Below the pieces are notes generated by a model that saw nothing but the letters and a program-made list of their open reading frames with translations, was not told where the DNA came from and made no database searches. A stretch of 11,335 nucleotides of DNA from an uncultured Aliiroseovarius sp. Its GTDB lineage: Bacteria > Pseudomonadota > Alphaproteobacteria > Rhodobacterales > Rhodobacteraceae. Location: assembly GCA_938023895.1 (NCBI GenBank), contig CALJDH010000228.1, forward strand, positions 1 through 11,335, in the 5' to 3' direction. Each line of letters opens with the position of its first letter. The stretch's first letter is position 1. Shown piece after piece: positions 1 to 6,683 of this stretch. The position numbers and the translations under genes are program-made.

Positions 1-176
1 ACAGCGTTCAGCGCAGCGTCCAGCATCGGCAGGGTCTGTGTCAGGTCAAAAATGTGGATGCCGTTGCGCTCACCGTAGATAAACGGGGCCATACGGGGGT
101 TCCAACGTTGGGTCTGGTGACCAAAGTGAACACCAGCTTCGAGCAGCTGGCGCAGCGAGAAATCAGGCAATGCCAT
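1..176 (-). CDS. rpsB: 30S ribosomal protein S2, N-terminal part (runs off the left edge)
   Basis: Ribosomal protein S2, a late-assembling protein of the small subunit that helps recruit S1. The visible 58 codons begin [20 protein letters not shown] and continue through [19 protein letters not shown] and TQTLPML, which is the highly conserved S2 N-terminus. The ATG at 176 is supported by a GAAAGGA Shine-Dalgarno site at 184-190 with a 7-nt spacer. The gene is cut by the window edge, so about three quarters of the usual ~250 residues are missing. In most bacteria tsf follows rpsB, and it would lie outside this window. A promoter and a structured leader precede the gene, pointing to S2-dependent feedback control (inference). 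It is divergent from the pseudouridine genes. Confidence 0.97.
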   Translation of the reverse strand, partial: MALPDFSLRQLLEAGVHFGHQTQRWNPRMAPFIYGERNGIHIFDLTQTLPMLDAALNA

Positions 177-291
177 TTCTATATCCTTTCCGGTTTCATC
201 CTCGGCGCTGCGTTTCGAAGGTTTCCCTTCAACCGGTGGACACGATGGGGATGTCTCCCCCATAGGCCCGCACAGCACCTGTGGTTTGTGA
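177..291 (-). promoter_or_regulatory. Structured 5' leader of rpsB, candidate autoregulatory mRNA element
   Basis: Read on the minus strand, the ~115 nt between the predicted transcription start and the rpsB ATG can fold into several perfect helices. They are CACAG-GTG-CTGTG (283-271), ATGGGG/CCCCAT with a 7-nt loop (263-258 with 250-245), and GAAGG-GAAA-CCTTC with a GNRA tetraloop (230-217). The last is enclosed by CCGGTT/AACCGG (236-231 with 195-190), whose 3' strand abuts the AAAGGA ribosome binding site at 184-189. Forming the outer helix could therefore affect ribosome access. Autogenous control by S2 is known for the gammaproteobacterial rpsB leader. Whether this leader works the same way is inference, because I do not see a match to that specific structure. 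Confidence 0.55.
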
Positions 292-298
292 GCGCGCG

Positions 299-326
299 TA
301 TATAGGCCGACGGCTGGCCGTGCAAG
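299..326 (-). promoter_or_regulatory. Predicted rpsB promoter
   Basis: On the minus strand there is a -35-like CTTGCA (321-326) and a -10-like TATATA (299-304), separated by 16 bp. CTTG-type -35 elements are typical of alphaproteobacterial housekeeping promoters. A start about seven bases downstream, near 291, would put transcription just ahead of the first leader hairpin, which fits the leader model well. Confidence 0.6.
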
Positions 327-389
327 TCTAAAACGACGACCCGTGGTCATGGCTTGTTCTTCCACTAAATTCACGGCACAAAACTGGGC

Positions 390-1277
390 ATGACACAGGA
401 TATTCTTTGCATCGGTTCGGTACTCTGGGACATCATTGGGCGCACCCCCCATTCGATGCGCGTTGGGTCGGACGAACCAGGCCGCATAACACGCCTGCCA
501 GGCGGCGTCGCGATGAACATCGCCATGACGCTGCAAAGGTTTGGGTTACGGTCGGCGCTTTTGACTGCAATCGGACGGGATCGCGAGGGCAACGAGCTTT
601 TGGATGATTGCGCAGCGCGGGGAATGAACACAGAGTTCATATACCGCCCAGAAGGCCTCCCAACCGATCGCTACATGGCGATTGAAGGACCTGAGGGGCT
701 GATTGCAGCAGTCGCCGATGCGCATACACTCGAAGCGGCAGGGGATGCGATCCTCGCCCCGTTGGAAGACGGCCGACTGGGAAGCGTACGCAATCCATAC
801 TCGGGCACGATTGCGCTCGACGGCAACCTGACACGCGTGCTGTTAGATGACATCGCAACCCATGCCAGTTTCGCCCGCGCGGATCTACGGGTGGCTCCTG
901 CCAGCCCCGGCAAGGCGCGCCGCTTGGCGCCTTTGATGCGGCACCCCGGGGCAACGCTTTATGTGAATCGCGAAGAAGCTGGTTATCTGACCGAGACCCA
1001 ATATGACAGTGCAAGCACCGCCGCACAGGGACTTTTGGATGCCGGAGCGACGCGCGTTTTGGTCACCGATGGTGGAAGCTTTGCCGCCGACGGCCATCAC
1101 CAGCGGGGTGTGATTCTGACCCCCTGCCCGTCGGTCCGCGTGCGTCGGATTACCGGAGCCGGAGACACCTTCATGGCGGCGCATATCGCGGCCGAACTTG
1201 CCGGGAATTCTCCCAGTGTCGCACTTGAAATGGCGCAAAAAACCGCCGCCCAATACGTATCAGGAGAATACCTATGA
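390..1277 (+). CDS. psuK: PfkB-family sugar kinase, probable pseudouridine kinase
   Basis: A 295-residue ribokinase/PfkB-family kinase, probably phosphorylating pseudouridine to pseudouridine 5'-phosphate in the cytoplasm. The family N-terminus ([13 protein letters not shown]) is followed by the sugar-binding di-glycine motif [10 protein letters not shown] at residues 36-45. The C-terminal signature [11 protein letters not shown] (254-264) carries the anion-hole GAG and the catalytic base D259. The first acidic residue of the usual DTGAGD is replaced by Ile, a common variation in this superfamily. The stop overlaps the psuG start as ATGA, so the two are almost certainly co-translated. The pseudouridine specificity comes from this neighbour, since sequence alone would fit other nucleoside or sugar kinases. 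The ATG at 390 has only a weak upstream purine stretch, but the next Met (residue 23) would remove the first conserved strand. Confidence 0.85.
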   Translation: MTQDILCIGSVLWDIIGRTPHSMRVGSDEPGRITRLPGGVAMNIAMTLQRFGLRSALLTAIGRDREGNELLDDCAARGMNTEFIYRPEGLPTDRYMAIEGPEGLIAAVADAHTLEAAGDAILAPLEDGRLGSVRNPYSGTIALDGNLTRVLLDDIATHASFARADLRVAPASPGKARRLAPLMRHPGATLYVNREEAGYLTETQYDSASTAAQGLLDAGATRVLVTDGGSFAADGHHQRGVILTPCPSVRVRRITGAGDTFMAAHIAAELAGNSPSVALEMAQKTAAQYVSGEYL

Positions 1278-2185
1278 CCCTGCCCCTGCATTTCTCGGAC
1301 GAGGTCGCCGCCGCCCGCGATACCGGCGCGCCAATCGTCGCTCTGGAAAGCACCATCATCACGCACGGCATGCCCTTTCCGCAGAACGTCGAAACCGCCC
1401 GTGCAGTCGAAGCCGTCATTCGGGACAACGGTGCTGTCCCCGCGACAATTGCAGTGCTTGAGGGAAGACTTCATATCGGCTTGAATGACGAACAGCTGGA
1501 CGCGTTGGGTCAGGCAAAAGGCGTCGCGAAACTGTCGCGCGCGGACATGGCAGCATGTATTGCGACCGGAGGTACGGGGGCCACCACAGTTGCGGCAACC
1601 ATGATTGCCGCACACCTGGCCGGGATTTCGGTCTTTGCGACTGGTGGAATCGGCGGCGTGCATCGCGGGGCTGAAACCAGCTTTGACATCTCGGCAGACT
1701 TACGCGAACTGTCGAAAACGCCCGTAACCGTGGTGGCGGCTGGCGCGAAGGCAATTCTGGATTTGCCAAAAACGTTGGAAGTTCTGGAAACACTCGGCGT
1801 CCCAGTCATCGCCTTTGGACAAGACAGTTTCCCGGCGTTCTGGTCGCGCAAATCGGACCTTGCGGCCCCCTTGCGCTTGGATAGCGCGGATCAAATCGCC
1901 GCAGCGGCTAAAACCCGTGCCTCAATGGGCCTTGAAGGCGGACAACTGATTGCCAATCCGATCCCGATTGAAGCCGAGATCCCGCGCGAGGTTATTACGC
2001 CAGTGATCGAAGAGGCCCTTATTGCAGCCGAAGCCGATGGCATCTCAGCTAAAAATGTCACGCCCTATCTGTTGGATCGCATCTTCCACGCTACCGAAGG
2101 CGCTTCGCTGACCGCCAACATTGCTCTGGTAAAGAACAATGCGCGCCTTGCGTCACATATCGCACGCGCATTCGCAGGCGATTAA
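1274..2185 (+). CDS. psuG: Pseudouridine-5'-phosphate glycosidase
   Basis: A 303-residue PsuG that cleaves the C-C glycosidic bond of pseudouridine 5'-phosphate to uracil and ribose 5-phosphate, allowing turnover of this modified RNA base. Length is close to the E. coli enzyme (about 312). Recognisable blocks are VALESTIITHGMP (22-34, catalytic-type E25), GVAKLSRAD (83-91, K86), and the glycine-rich FATGGIGGVHRG (121-132). Next come TSFDISADL (135-143), whose D138 is the expected metal ligand, and AAGAKAILD (155-163), whose K159 aligns with the Lys that forms the Schiff base with the sugar. All key residues are present, so activity is expected. A CAGGAGA ribosome binding site lies at 1261-1267 inside the kinase gene. 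The ATGA overlap places it second in a two-gene operon that ends at the hairpin downstream. Confidence 0.95.
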   Translation: MTLPLHFSDEVAAARDTGAPIVALESTIITHGMPFPQNVETARAVEAVIRDNGAVPATIAVLEGRLHIGLNDEQLDALGQAKGVAKLSRADMAACIATGGTGATTVAATMIAAHLAGISVFATGGIGGVHRGAETSFDISADLRELSKTPVTVVAAGAKAILDLPKTLEVLETLGVPVIAFGQDSFPAFWSRKSDLAAPLRLDSADQIAAAAKTRASMGLEGGQLIANPIPIEAEIPREVITPVIEEALIAAEADGISAKNVTPYLLDRIFHATEGASLTANIALVKNNARLASHIARAFAGD

Positions 2186-2190
2186 CAATG

Positions 2191-2213
2191 AAAGGGCGGC
2201 CAAGCCGCCCTTT
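2191..2213. terminator. Shared intrinsic terminator between convergent psuG and ctrA
   Basis: AAAGGGCGGC and GCCGCCCTTT form a perfect 10-bp GC-rich stem with a CAA loop, 5 bases after the psuG stop and 38 bases after the ctrA stop. The flanking A and T runs are only three long, but they are present in both directions, so the hairpin can serve both convergent genes. Confidence 0.85.
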
Positions 2214-2251
2214 CCAATACTAGATGCAAGAGTTCCAGTGTGCTTCTGCGA

Positions 2252-2965
2252 CTACGCACCAATCGCAATCTGTGAGTTCAGTTCAACAGGTTCCGGATCT
2301 CGCAACACATAACCACGACCCCAGACGGTTTCGATATGGTTTTCACCACCCGTTGCTGTCGACAGTTTCTTGCGCAATTTGCAGATGAAAACGTCGATGA
2401 TCTTTAGTTCCGGTTCGTCCATTCCACCATAGAGGTGGTTCAGGAACATTTCTTTCGTCAGCGTCGTTCCCTTGCGAAGCGACAAAAGTTCCAACATCTG
2501 ATATTCCTTGCCAGTCAAATGAACCGGCCGGCCATCTACATCAACTGTTTTCGCATCGAGATTGATCGAAACTTGGCCCGTTTTGATCACAGATTGCGAA
2601 TGCCCCTTAGAACGCCGAATAATGGCATGGATACGCGCAATCAATTCTTCACGATGGAAGGGTTTGGTCATGTAGTCATCTGCCCCGAAGCCAAAACCTT
2701 TGATTTTGTTTTCGGTGTCGTCGGCCCCTGACAAGATCAGGATCGGCGTGTCGATACGGGCCATGCGCAACTGACGTAAAACCTCATGTCCGTTCATATC
2801 GGGAAGGTTCAAATCAAGCAAAATAAGATCGTAATCATAAAGCTTTGCCAGATCGATCCCCTCTTCGCCCAAGTCTGTCGCATAGACGTTCAGGTTCGCA
2901 TGTGTCAGCATCAACTCAATGCTACGCGATGTTGTCGGATCATCTTCAACAAGAAGGATTCTCAT
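2252..2965 (-). CDS. ctrA: Cell-cycle response regulator CtrA (OmpR family)
   Basis: A 237-residue DNA-binding response regulator. The receiver domain (1-~120) has the acidic pocket E7/D8/D9, phospho-acceptor D51 in ILLDLNLPD, the switch residue S79 and K101 in DDYMTKPF. The C-terminal winged helix (~125-225) contains [12 protein letters not shown] and the family-typical [13 protein letters not shown] and [10 protein letters not shown]. These match Caulobacter-type CtrA closely, so the call is firm. CtrA is phosphorylated through the CckA-ChpT relay. In Rhodobacterales it is usually non-essential and controls motility, gene transfer agents and related traits rather than the whole cell cycle (family knowledge). 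The C-terminus is IGA, not the Ala-Ala end that serves as a ClpXP signal in Caulobacter. A GCGGAGA ribosome binding site is at 2974-2980, and a CtrA box lies 50 bp upstream of the start. sciP lies just upstream on the same strand. Confidence 0.97.
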   Translation of the reverse strand: MRILLVEDDPTTSRSIELMLTHANLNVYATDLGEEGIDLAKLYDYDLILLDLNLPDMNGHEVLRQLRMARIDTPILILSGADDTENKIKGFGFGADDYMTKPFHREELIARIHAIIRRSKGHSQSVIKTGQVSINLDAKTVDVDGRPVHLTGKEYQMLELLSLRKGTTLTKEMFLNHLYGGMDEPELKIIDVFICKLRKKLSTATGGENHIETVWGRGYVLRDPEPVELNSQIAIGA

Positions 2966-3014
2966 AATGGGTTTCTCCGCATCTGGTTCTGTCTTGGGTT
3001 GAACATTGCGTGAA

Positions 3015-3033
3015 ATGGTTAATCGCAGGTTAC
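3015..3033 (-). promoter_or_regulatory. Probable CtrA binding site upstream of ctrA (autoregulation)
   Basis: On the minus strand the sequence reads GTAA, seven bases, then TTAACCAT. This is one mismatch from the CtrA full site TTAA-N7-TTAA and includes a perfect TTAACCAT extended half-site. It sits 50 bp upstream of the ctrA start codon, where CtrA could control its own transcription. I could not assign a convincing -10 hexamer downstream. Confidence 0.7.
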
Positions 3034-3034
3034 C

Positions 3035-3050
3035 CTAAAAGAACTTTTAG
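3035..3050. repeat. Perfect AT-rich inverted repeat between sciP and ctrA
   Basis: CTAAAAG-AA-CTTTTAG is a perfect 7+2+7 palindrome starting 2 bp beyond the CtrA box on its distal side and 11 bp from the sciP stop. It has no T-tract and is too AT-rich for a good terminator, so a protein-binding operator is more likely. The binding factor is unknown. Confidence 0.5.
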
Positions 3051-3060
3051 CGAATACTAC

Positions 3061-3339
3061 CTATGGTTGTCTATATTTTTGTAAATCTGTTGCTTTCAGG
3101 GCAGTTTCCCCATGCAATTCTACGGCCCGCAACCACTCTTCAAGCTCCTCTTCCGAAAGATCATAAAGCGAACACGCCTCATCATTCGTAAGAAGTCCAT
3201 GCCTTATCCCCTTGACCACACGCGCTTTCCGGCTGGCTACCCACCTACGCGTGTCTTGTGGCGGCAGATCCGCACGCGTCATGATTGAGCCGTCTGGCAG
3301 AGTGACAGCACGTGGCCCTTCGATTTTCTTTAGATACAT
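3061..3339 (-). CDS. sciP: CtrA inhibitor SciP (DUF1153 family)
   Basis: A 92-residue small helix-turn-helix protein. Residues 24-50 ([11 protein letters not shown], then [14 protein letters not shown]) and the following EEACxxYxLxxxELxxW-like helix pair (54-69) match the DUF1153/SciP family. In Caulobacter, SciP accumulates in G1, binds DNA and CtrA, and blocks CtrA-dependent recruitment of RNA polymerase. The same role here is inferred from family membership and from its place directly upstream of ctrA on the same strand. The ATG at 3339 has a GAGGG ribosome binding site at 3346-3350 with a 6-nt spacer. The protein ends in a short polar tail (QKYRQP). There is no clear terminator between sciP and ctrA, so read-through into ctrA is possible in addition to ctrA's own promoter. 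Confidence 0.92.
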   Translation of the reverse strand: MYLKKIEGPRAVTLPDGSIMTRADLPPQDTRRWVASRKARVVKGIRHGLLTNDEACSLYDLSEEELEEWLRAVELHGETALKATDLQKYRQP

Positions 3340-3406
3340 GATGAACCCTCACAGATAGTCTGGACCGACCATGCCCAGACAGGCTTAAAGATCTGTGAAG
3401 CGCCCC

Positions 3407-3435
3407 CTTGTTGTTCGTTCGAATTTTCCTATATT
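3407..3435 (+). promoter_or_regulatory. Predicted mnmA promoter
   Basis: A CTTGTT -35-like element (3407-3412) and TATATT -10-like element (3430-3435) are 17 bp apart, with the mnmA ATG 27 bp further on. The gene has a good AAAAGGA ribosome binding site at 3449-3455. The -10 is strong and the -35 only fair. Confidence 0.6.
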
Positions 3436-3462
3436 CCGATACGCTTTGAAAAGGATCCCAAC

Positions 3463-4611
3463 ATGTCGGTTACTGTAACGACTGCGCCTGCGCTGAATTC
3501 TCTTGGCTTTGCCAAGTCCCCTGCTGACACGCGGGTTGTCGTTGCCATGTCCGGTGGCGTGGACAGCTCGGTTGTGGCTGCTAAGCTGGCCGAGGAAGGC
3601 TATGACGTGATTGGTGTCACGCTGCAGCTCTATGACCACGGCGCTGCGCTGGCCAAGAAGGGTGCATGCTGCGCCGGGATTGACATCCATGACGCGCGCC
3701 GCGTGGCTGAGGACATGGGTTTCCCCCACTATGTGCTTGATTATGAAAACATCTTTCAGGATGCGGTGATCGAGGAGTTTGCCGACAGCTATTTGGGTGG
3801 CGCAACCCCCGTACCCTGTATTCGCTGCAACGAACGGGTAAAATTCAAGGACCTATTGGAAACGGCCCGCGATCTGGGCGCCGATTGCATGGCGACCGGT
3901 CACTATATCCAACGGTCCATGGGTGATCACGGGGCGGAACTGCACCGCGCCGCTGATCCCGTACGCGATCAAAGCTACTTCCTGTTTTCGACGACACCCG
4001 AGCAACTGGACTATCTTCGTTTTCCACTTGGTCACTTGAGGACCAAAGCGGAAACCCGTGAACTCGCACGGAAATACGGACTTGAGGTCGCAGATAAACC
4101 CGACAGTCAGGACATCTGTTTCGTACCCGATGGCAACTATGCCGGCGTGATCGAGAAGCTGCGCCCCGGTGCTGCCGAGCCCGGCGAGATCGTCCATGCG
4201 GATGGCCGCGTTCTGGGCACGCATGAGGGCGTCATTCACTACACGATCGGTCAGCGTCGCGGCCTTGGCATCGGCGGCCTGTCCGAGCCGCTCTATGTGG
4301 TGAAGCTGGACGTGGACAACAAGCAGGTCGTCGTCGGCCCGAAAGAGATGCTGGCCACCCGCGTCGTTCCGGTGCGTGAGATCAACTGGCTGGGCGATGA
4401 GCCTTTTACCTCTCGCACCGAATGGCATCTGGGCGTCAAAATCCGCTCAACCCGCCCCCCGCGCGAGGCGATCATCCGCCCGATCTCGGACACGGAAGCC
4501 GAAGTAGAGCTGCTGACTCCCGAAGAAGGCGTCAGCCCCGGTCAAGCCTGCGTGTTCTACGACTTGGATGGCCCGCGCATTTTTGGCGGCGGCTGGATCT
4601 GGCGCGGTTAG
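3463..4611 (+). CDS. mnmA: tRNA-specific 2-thiouridylase MnmA
   Basis: A 382-residue cytoplasmic enzyme that thiolates C2 of the wobble uridine (U34) in tRNAs for Lys, Glu and Gln, using ATP and relayed persulfide sulfur. The PP-loop motif SGGVDSS is at residues 30-36. The two catalytic cysteines are C122 in [10 protein letters not shown] and C219 in [11 protein letters not shown], equivalent to the Cys pair of the E. coli enzyme, and GHY at 146-148 belongs to the tRNA/ATP site. The C-terminal part contains [12 protein letters not shown] and an [10 protein letters not shown] block typical of the MnmA beta-barrel domains. About 20 extra residues precede the usual first strand, as in other alphaproteobacterial versions (recollection). 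It is a single-gene unit, divergent from sciP and convergent with lpxB. Confidence 0.97.
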   Translation: MSVTVTTAPALNSLGFAKSPADTRVVVAMSGGVDSSVVAAKLAEEGYDVIGVTLQLYDHGAALAKKGACCAGIDIHDARRVAEDMGFPHYVLDYENIFQDAVIEEFADSYLGGATPVPCIRCNERVKFKDLLETARDLGADCMATGHYIQRSMGDHGAELHRAADPVRDQSYFLFSTTPEQLDYLRFPLGHLRTKAETRELARKYGLEVADKPDSQDICFVPDGNYAGVIEKLRPGAAEPGEIVHADGRVLGTHEGVIHYTIGQRRGLGIGGLSEPLYVVKLDVDNKQVVVGPKEMLATRVVPVREINWLGDEPFTSRTEWHLGVKIRSTRPPREAIIRPISDTEAEVELLTPEEGVSPGQACVFYDLDGPRIFGGGWIWRG

Positions 4612-4709
4612 AGCGCTTCCACGAGACGGATACTTAAAGTTACGTTCAAATTCCCGTTTGAGCGAAGCGAGAGGCAGGGAAATTAAAGTCTGTTGAGCGT
4701 GGAAACGCT
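4612..4709. repeat. Long imperfect hairpin between convergent mnmA and lpxB
   Basis: AGCG plus TTCCACG (4612-4615 and 4617-4623) pairs with CGTGGAA plus CGCT (4698-4704 and 4706-4709), leaving one C/A mismatch. This makes an 11-bp stem around a ~74-nt loop. The loop holds a second pairing, TTCCC with GGGAA, around a purine-rich core GAGCGAAGCGAGAGGCAGGG. One arm starts right after the mnmA stop and the other includes two bases of the lpxB stop codon. It may act as a bidirectional 3'-end structure, or be a genome repeat or small RNA. No long T-tract is present. Confidence 0.5.
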
Positions 4710-5868
4710 AACCGATCGCGGATAGCACTGAACGTGCGGCGCGTAGTCCAGGCGCTTCACCGCCTTTGCCAAGGCGCTCCATCGTCACCCGCATCGCCTC
4801 GTTCTGGGCTTCTGGCGCATCCAAGACCGCCAACAATGCGGGCGTAATCCGATCCGGCGTACAGTCTTTTCCAAGAAACTCTGGAATTGCGCGGGTCTCG
4901 GACACCAGATTGACCAGCGTTACGGTGTCGATCTTTAGCATCCGGCCAATCAGAAACCGGCTAAGCCAGTTCATGTCATAAGCAATAACCATCGGGGTGT
5001 GTGCCGCAGCAAGCTCCAAGGACACCGTACCGGAGGCCGCCAGCGCCACATCCGCTGCTTTGAACGCGGCCCGTTTGTCTTCCTGTTGTGCGGCGGGGAT
5101 CAGGATGGGCGATACGGACCATGTCGATGTCACTTCGCGCACCAATTCCTCGACGCCCTGCGCCATGGGCAATACGATCCGCAGATCAGGCTTTTCACGT
5201 TTAGCATGGGCAATCACCTCGCCAAACCGCTCGGCCAAGCGCGAGACCTCGCCCTTTCGGGATCCGGGCAAGACCAGCAACAGCGGTGCGTCTCCAATGC
5301 CATGTGTATTGCGGAACGCCTGAGCCGCCGCGTCATCTGCCTGCGGCTCAGCCACGACCGGGTGCCCCACAAAGTCACACCCCATGCCTGCGGCCTGCAT
5401 ATAAGGTGGCTCGAACGGCAAGAGCGCCAGCACGTGGTCTACCCAACGGGCCATCTTGGCCGCACGTTTGGGGCGCCACGCCCAGACCGACGGGGCCACG
5501 TAATGCACAATGGGAATATCATGGCCGAAGGTTTGCCCTTCAACCTCGTCTTCCTTCACGATCCGCGCCACCCGCAAACAGAAGTCCGGGCTGTCTATGG
5601 TGATCAGCACATCCGGATCGGCTTCGACAACGGCTTCGGCGGTTTCACGAATGCGGCGTTTCAGATGGAAGTATTTCGGCGCAACCTCGGCAATCCCCAT
5701 GACCGAGAGTTCCGACATCGGAAAGCGCGAGGTCAGCCCCTGCTCTTCCATCGCAACCCCACCGATGCCCATGAACTCGACGTCCGGACGCAGGGTTTTC
5801 AATCCCTCCATCAAGGCCGCACCCAAACGGTCGCCAGAGGGTTCGCCCGCGATCATGAAAACCTTCAT
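4708..5868 (-). CDS. lpxB: Lipid-A-disaccharide synthase
   Basis: A 386-residue GT19 glycosyltransferase at the inner face of the cytoplasmic membrane. It joins UDP-2,3-diacylglucosamine to lipid X to form the beta-1,6 disaccharide of lipid A. Family motifs are present in order: MIAGEPSGDRLG (5-16), IDSPDF (91-96, with the catalytically important Asp D95), YVAPSVWAWRPKR (123-135), FVGHP (166-170) and LPGSRKGEV (200-208). The start overlaps the lpxI stop as ATGA, and an AAGGGG ribosome binding site lies at 5874-5879. It is the last gene of the operon. The gltA gene that often follows lpxB in other alphaproteobacteria (recollection) is absent, and mnmA lies convergent instead. Confidence 0.97.
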   Translation of the reverse strand: MKVFMIAGEPSGDRLGAALMEGLKTLRPDVEFMGIGGVAMEEQGLTSRFPMSELSVMGIAEVAPKYFHLKRRIRETAEAVVEADPDVLITIDSPDFCLRVARIVKEDEVEGQTFGHDIPIVHYVAPSVWAWRPKRAAKMARWVDHVLALLPFEPPYMQAAGMGCDFVGHPVVAEPQADDAAAQAFRNTHGIGDAPLLLVLPGSRKGEVSRLAERFGEVIAHAKREKPDLRIVLPMAQGVEELVREVTSTWSVSPILIPAAQQEDKRAAFKAADVALAASGTVSLELAAAHTPMVIAYDMNWLSRFLIGRMLKIDTVTLVNLVSETRAIPEFLGKDCTPDRITPALLAVLDAPEAQNEAMRVTMERLGKGGEAPGLRAARSVLSAIG

Positions 5869-6677
5869 GATTGCCCCTTTCGCACGTCCAGAAACAGATT
5901 ATGTTCGGCCAGCAGCGCTTCCACCTTGGCCCGCTCCAACACGATCACGCCCTCTTCCAAGACAATCCCACCTAGACCAGCCGCCGCCACCGCACGCACT
6001 GTGTCCGGACCAACGGTCGGAATATCCATCCGCCCGTCTTGGCCTGGCTTCGGGCGCTTCACAAAGACACCACGCGCACCTTGCTTCAAATGCTCTGGCG
6101 TCTTACCCGCGAAAGCCAGCAATTCATTGGTGCCTTGGATGCTTTCAATGCCCAGACACTGCCCGCCCGCGATCACAACGCCCTGCGCAATGTCTTCGCC
6201 CGCCAACACGTCCAGCAATTGCCAGCCACGGTCCGCATCCGCACGATCCTGCGCGCTGGTCGCGCGACCGGCGTGACTGGCCTCGATGGCCAGCGCGGCG
6301 GTCACTTCTGTGGCGCCTACGACAGTGAACCCTTGCTCCTCAAACACCTCGGCGACAAGACGCAGAAGCGCGTCATCGCCCTTGCCAAGCACCGCTTTCA
6401 CACGGGGAAACAGCCCCAAGGTCACGCGATCCATACGCAGAGGGTTCAGCTTGGGCCGATCCACCTTGCCCGCGAATACGACACGCGCGACCCCTGCCCC
6501 GCGCATCGCCTTGAACAGCGCCCCGAGCTTTTCATAGCTCGCGTCCACATGCTCGAACCCGTCTGGCACCGAGACTTCGACGCCCTTGATCGTCACAAAA
6601 AGCGCATCGGAATTGGCCGTCGCGATCTGCTGCGGCAGCTCTCCGGTTCCGGCGATGATGGCAAGGCGGTCCGACAT
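5865..6677 (-). CDS. lpxI: UDP-2,3-diacylglucosamine diphosphatase LpxI (DUF1009 family)
   Basis: A 270-residue LpxI, which hydrolyses UDP-2,3-diacylglucosamine to lipid X and UMP, the step before LpxB. It replaces LpxH in alphaproteobacteria. The N-terminus LAIIAGTGELPQQIA is typical of the family. The conserved C-terminal catalytic block reads KRPKPGQDGRMDIPTVG (about 207-223) followed by PDTV (224-227), and contains D218 and D225, the acidic residues expected at the metal site. Position between lpxA and lpxB, 6 bp after the lpxA stop and overlapping lpxB by 4 bp, confirms the role. No strong Shine-Dalgarno site precedes the ATG, so translational coupling to lpxA is likely. Confidence 0.96.
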   Translation of the reverse strand: MSDRLAIIAGTGELPQQIATANSDALFVTIKGVEVSVPDGFEHVDASYEKLGALFKAMRGAGVARVVFAGKVDRPKLNPLRMDRVTLGLFPRVKAVLGKGDDALLRLVAEVFEEQGFTVVGATEVTAALAIEASHAGRATSAQDRADADRGWQLLDVLAGEDIAQGVVIAGGQCLGIESIQGTNELLAFAGKTPEHLKQGARGVFVKRPKPGQDGRMDIPTVGPDTVRAVAAAGLGGIVLEEGVIVLERAKVEALLAEHNLFLDVRKGQS

Positions 6678-6683
6678 GGGCGC

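Noticed and set aside
3340..3400. Promoter for sciP in the sciP-mnmA interval
   Set aside because: No pair of hexamers with acceptable spacing stood out on the minus strand, so I could not place one, although a promoter should exist.
4999..6276. A 425-codon open frame on the plus strand opposite lpxB and lpxI
   Set aside because: It is antisense to two genes with clear family motifs and correct operon spacing. Its translation is rich in Arg, His, Pro and Cys with no recognisable domain, as expected of a shadow frame in GC-rich DNA.
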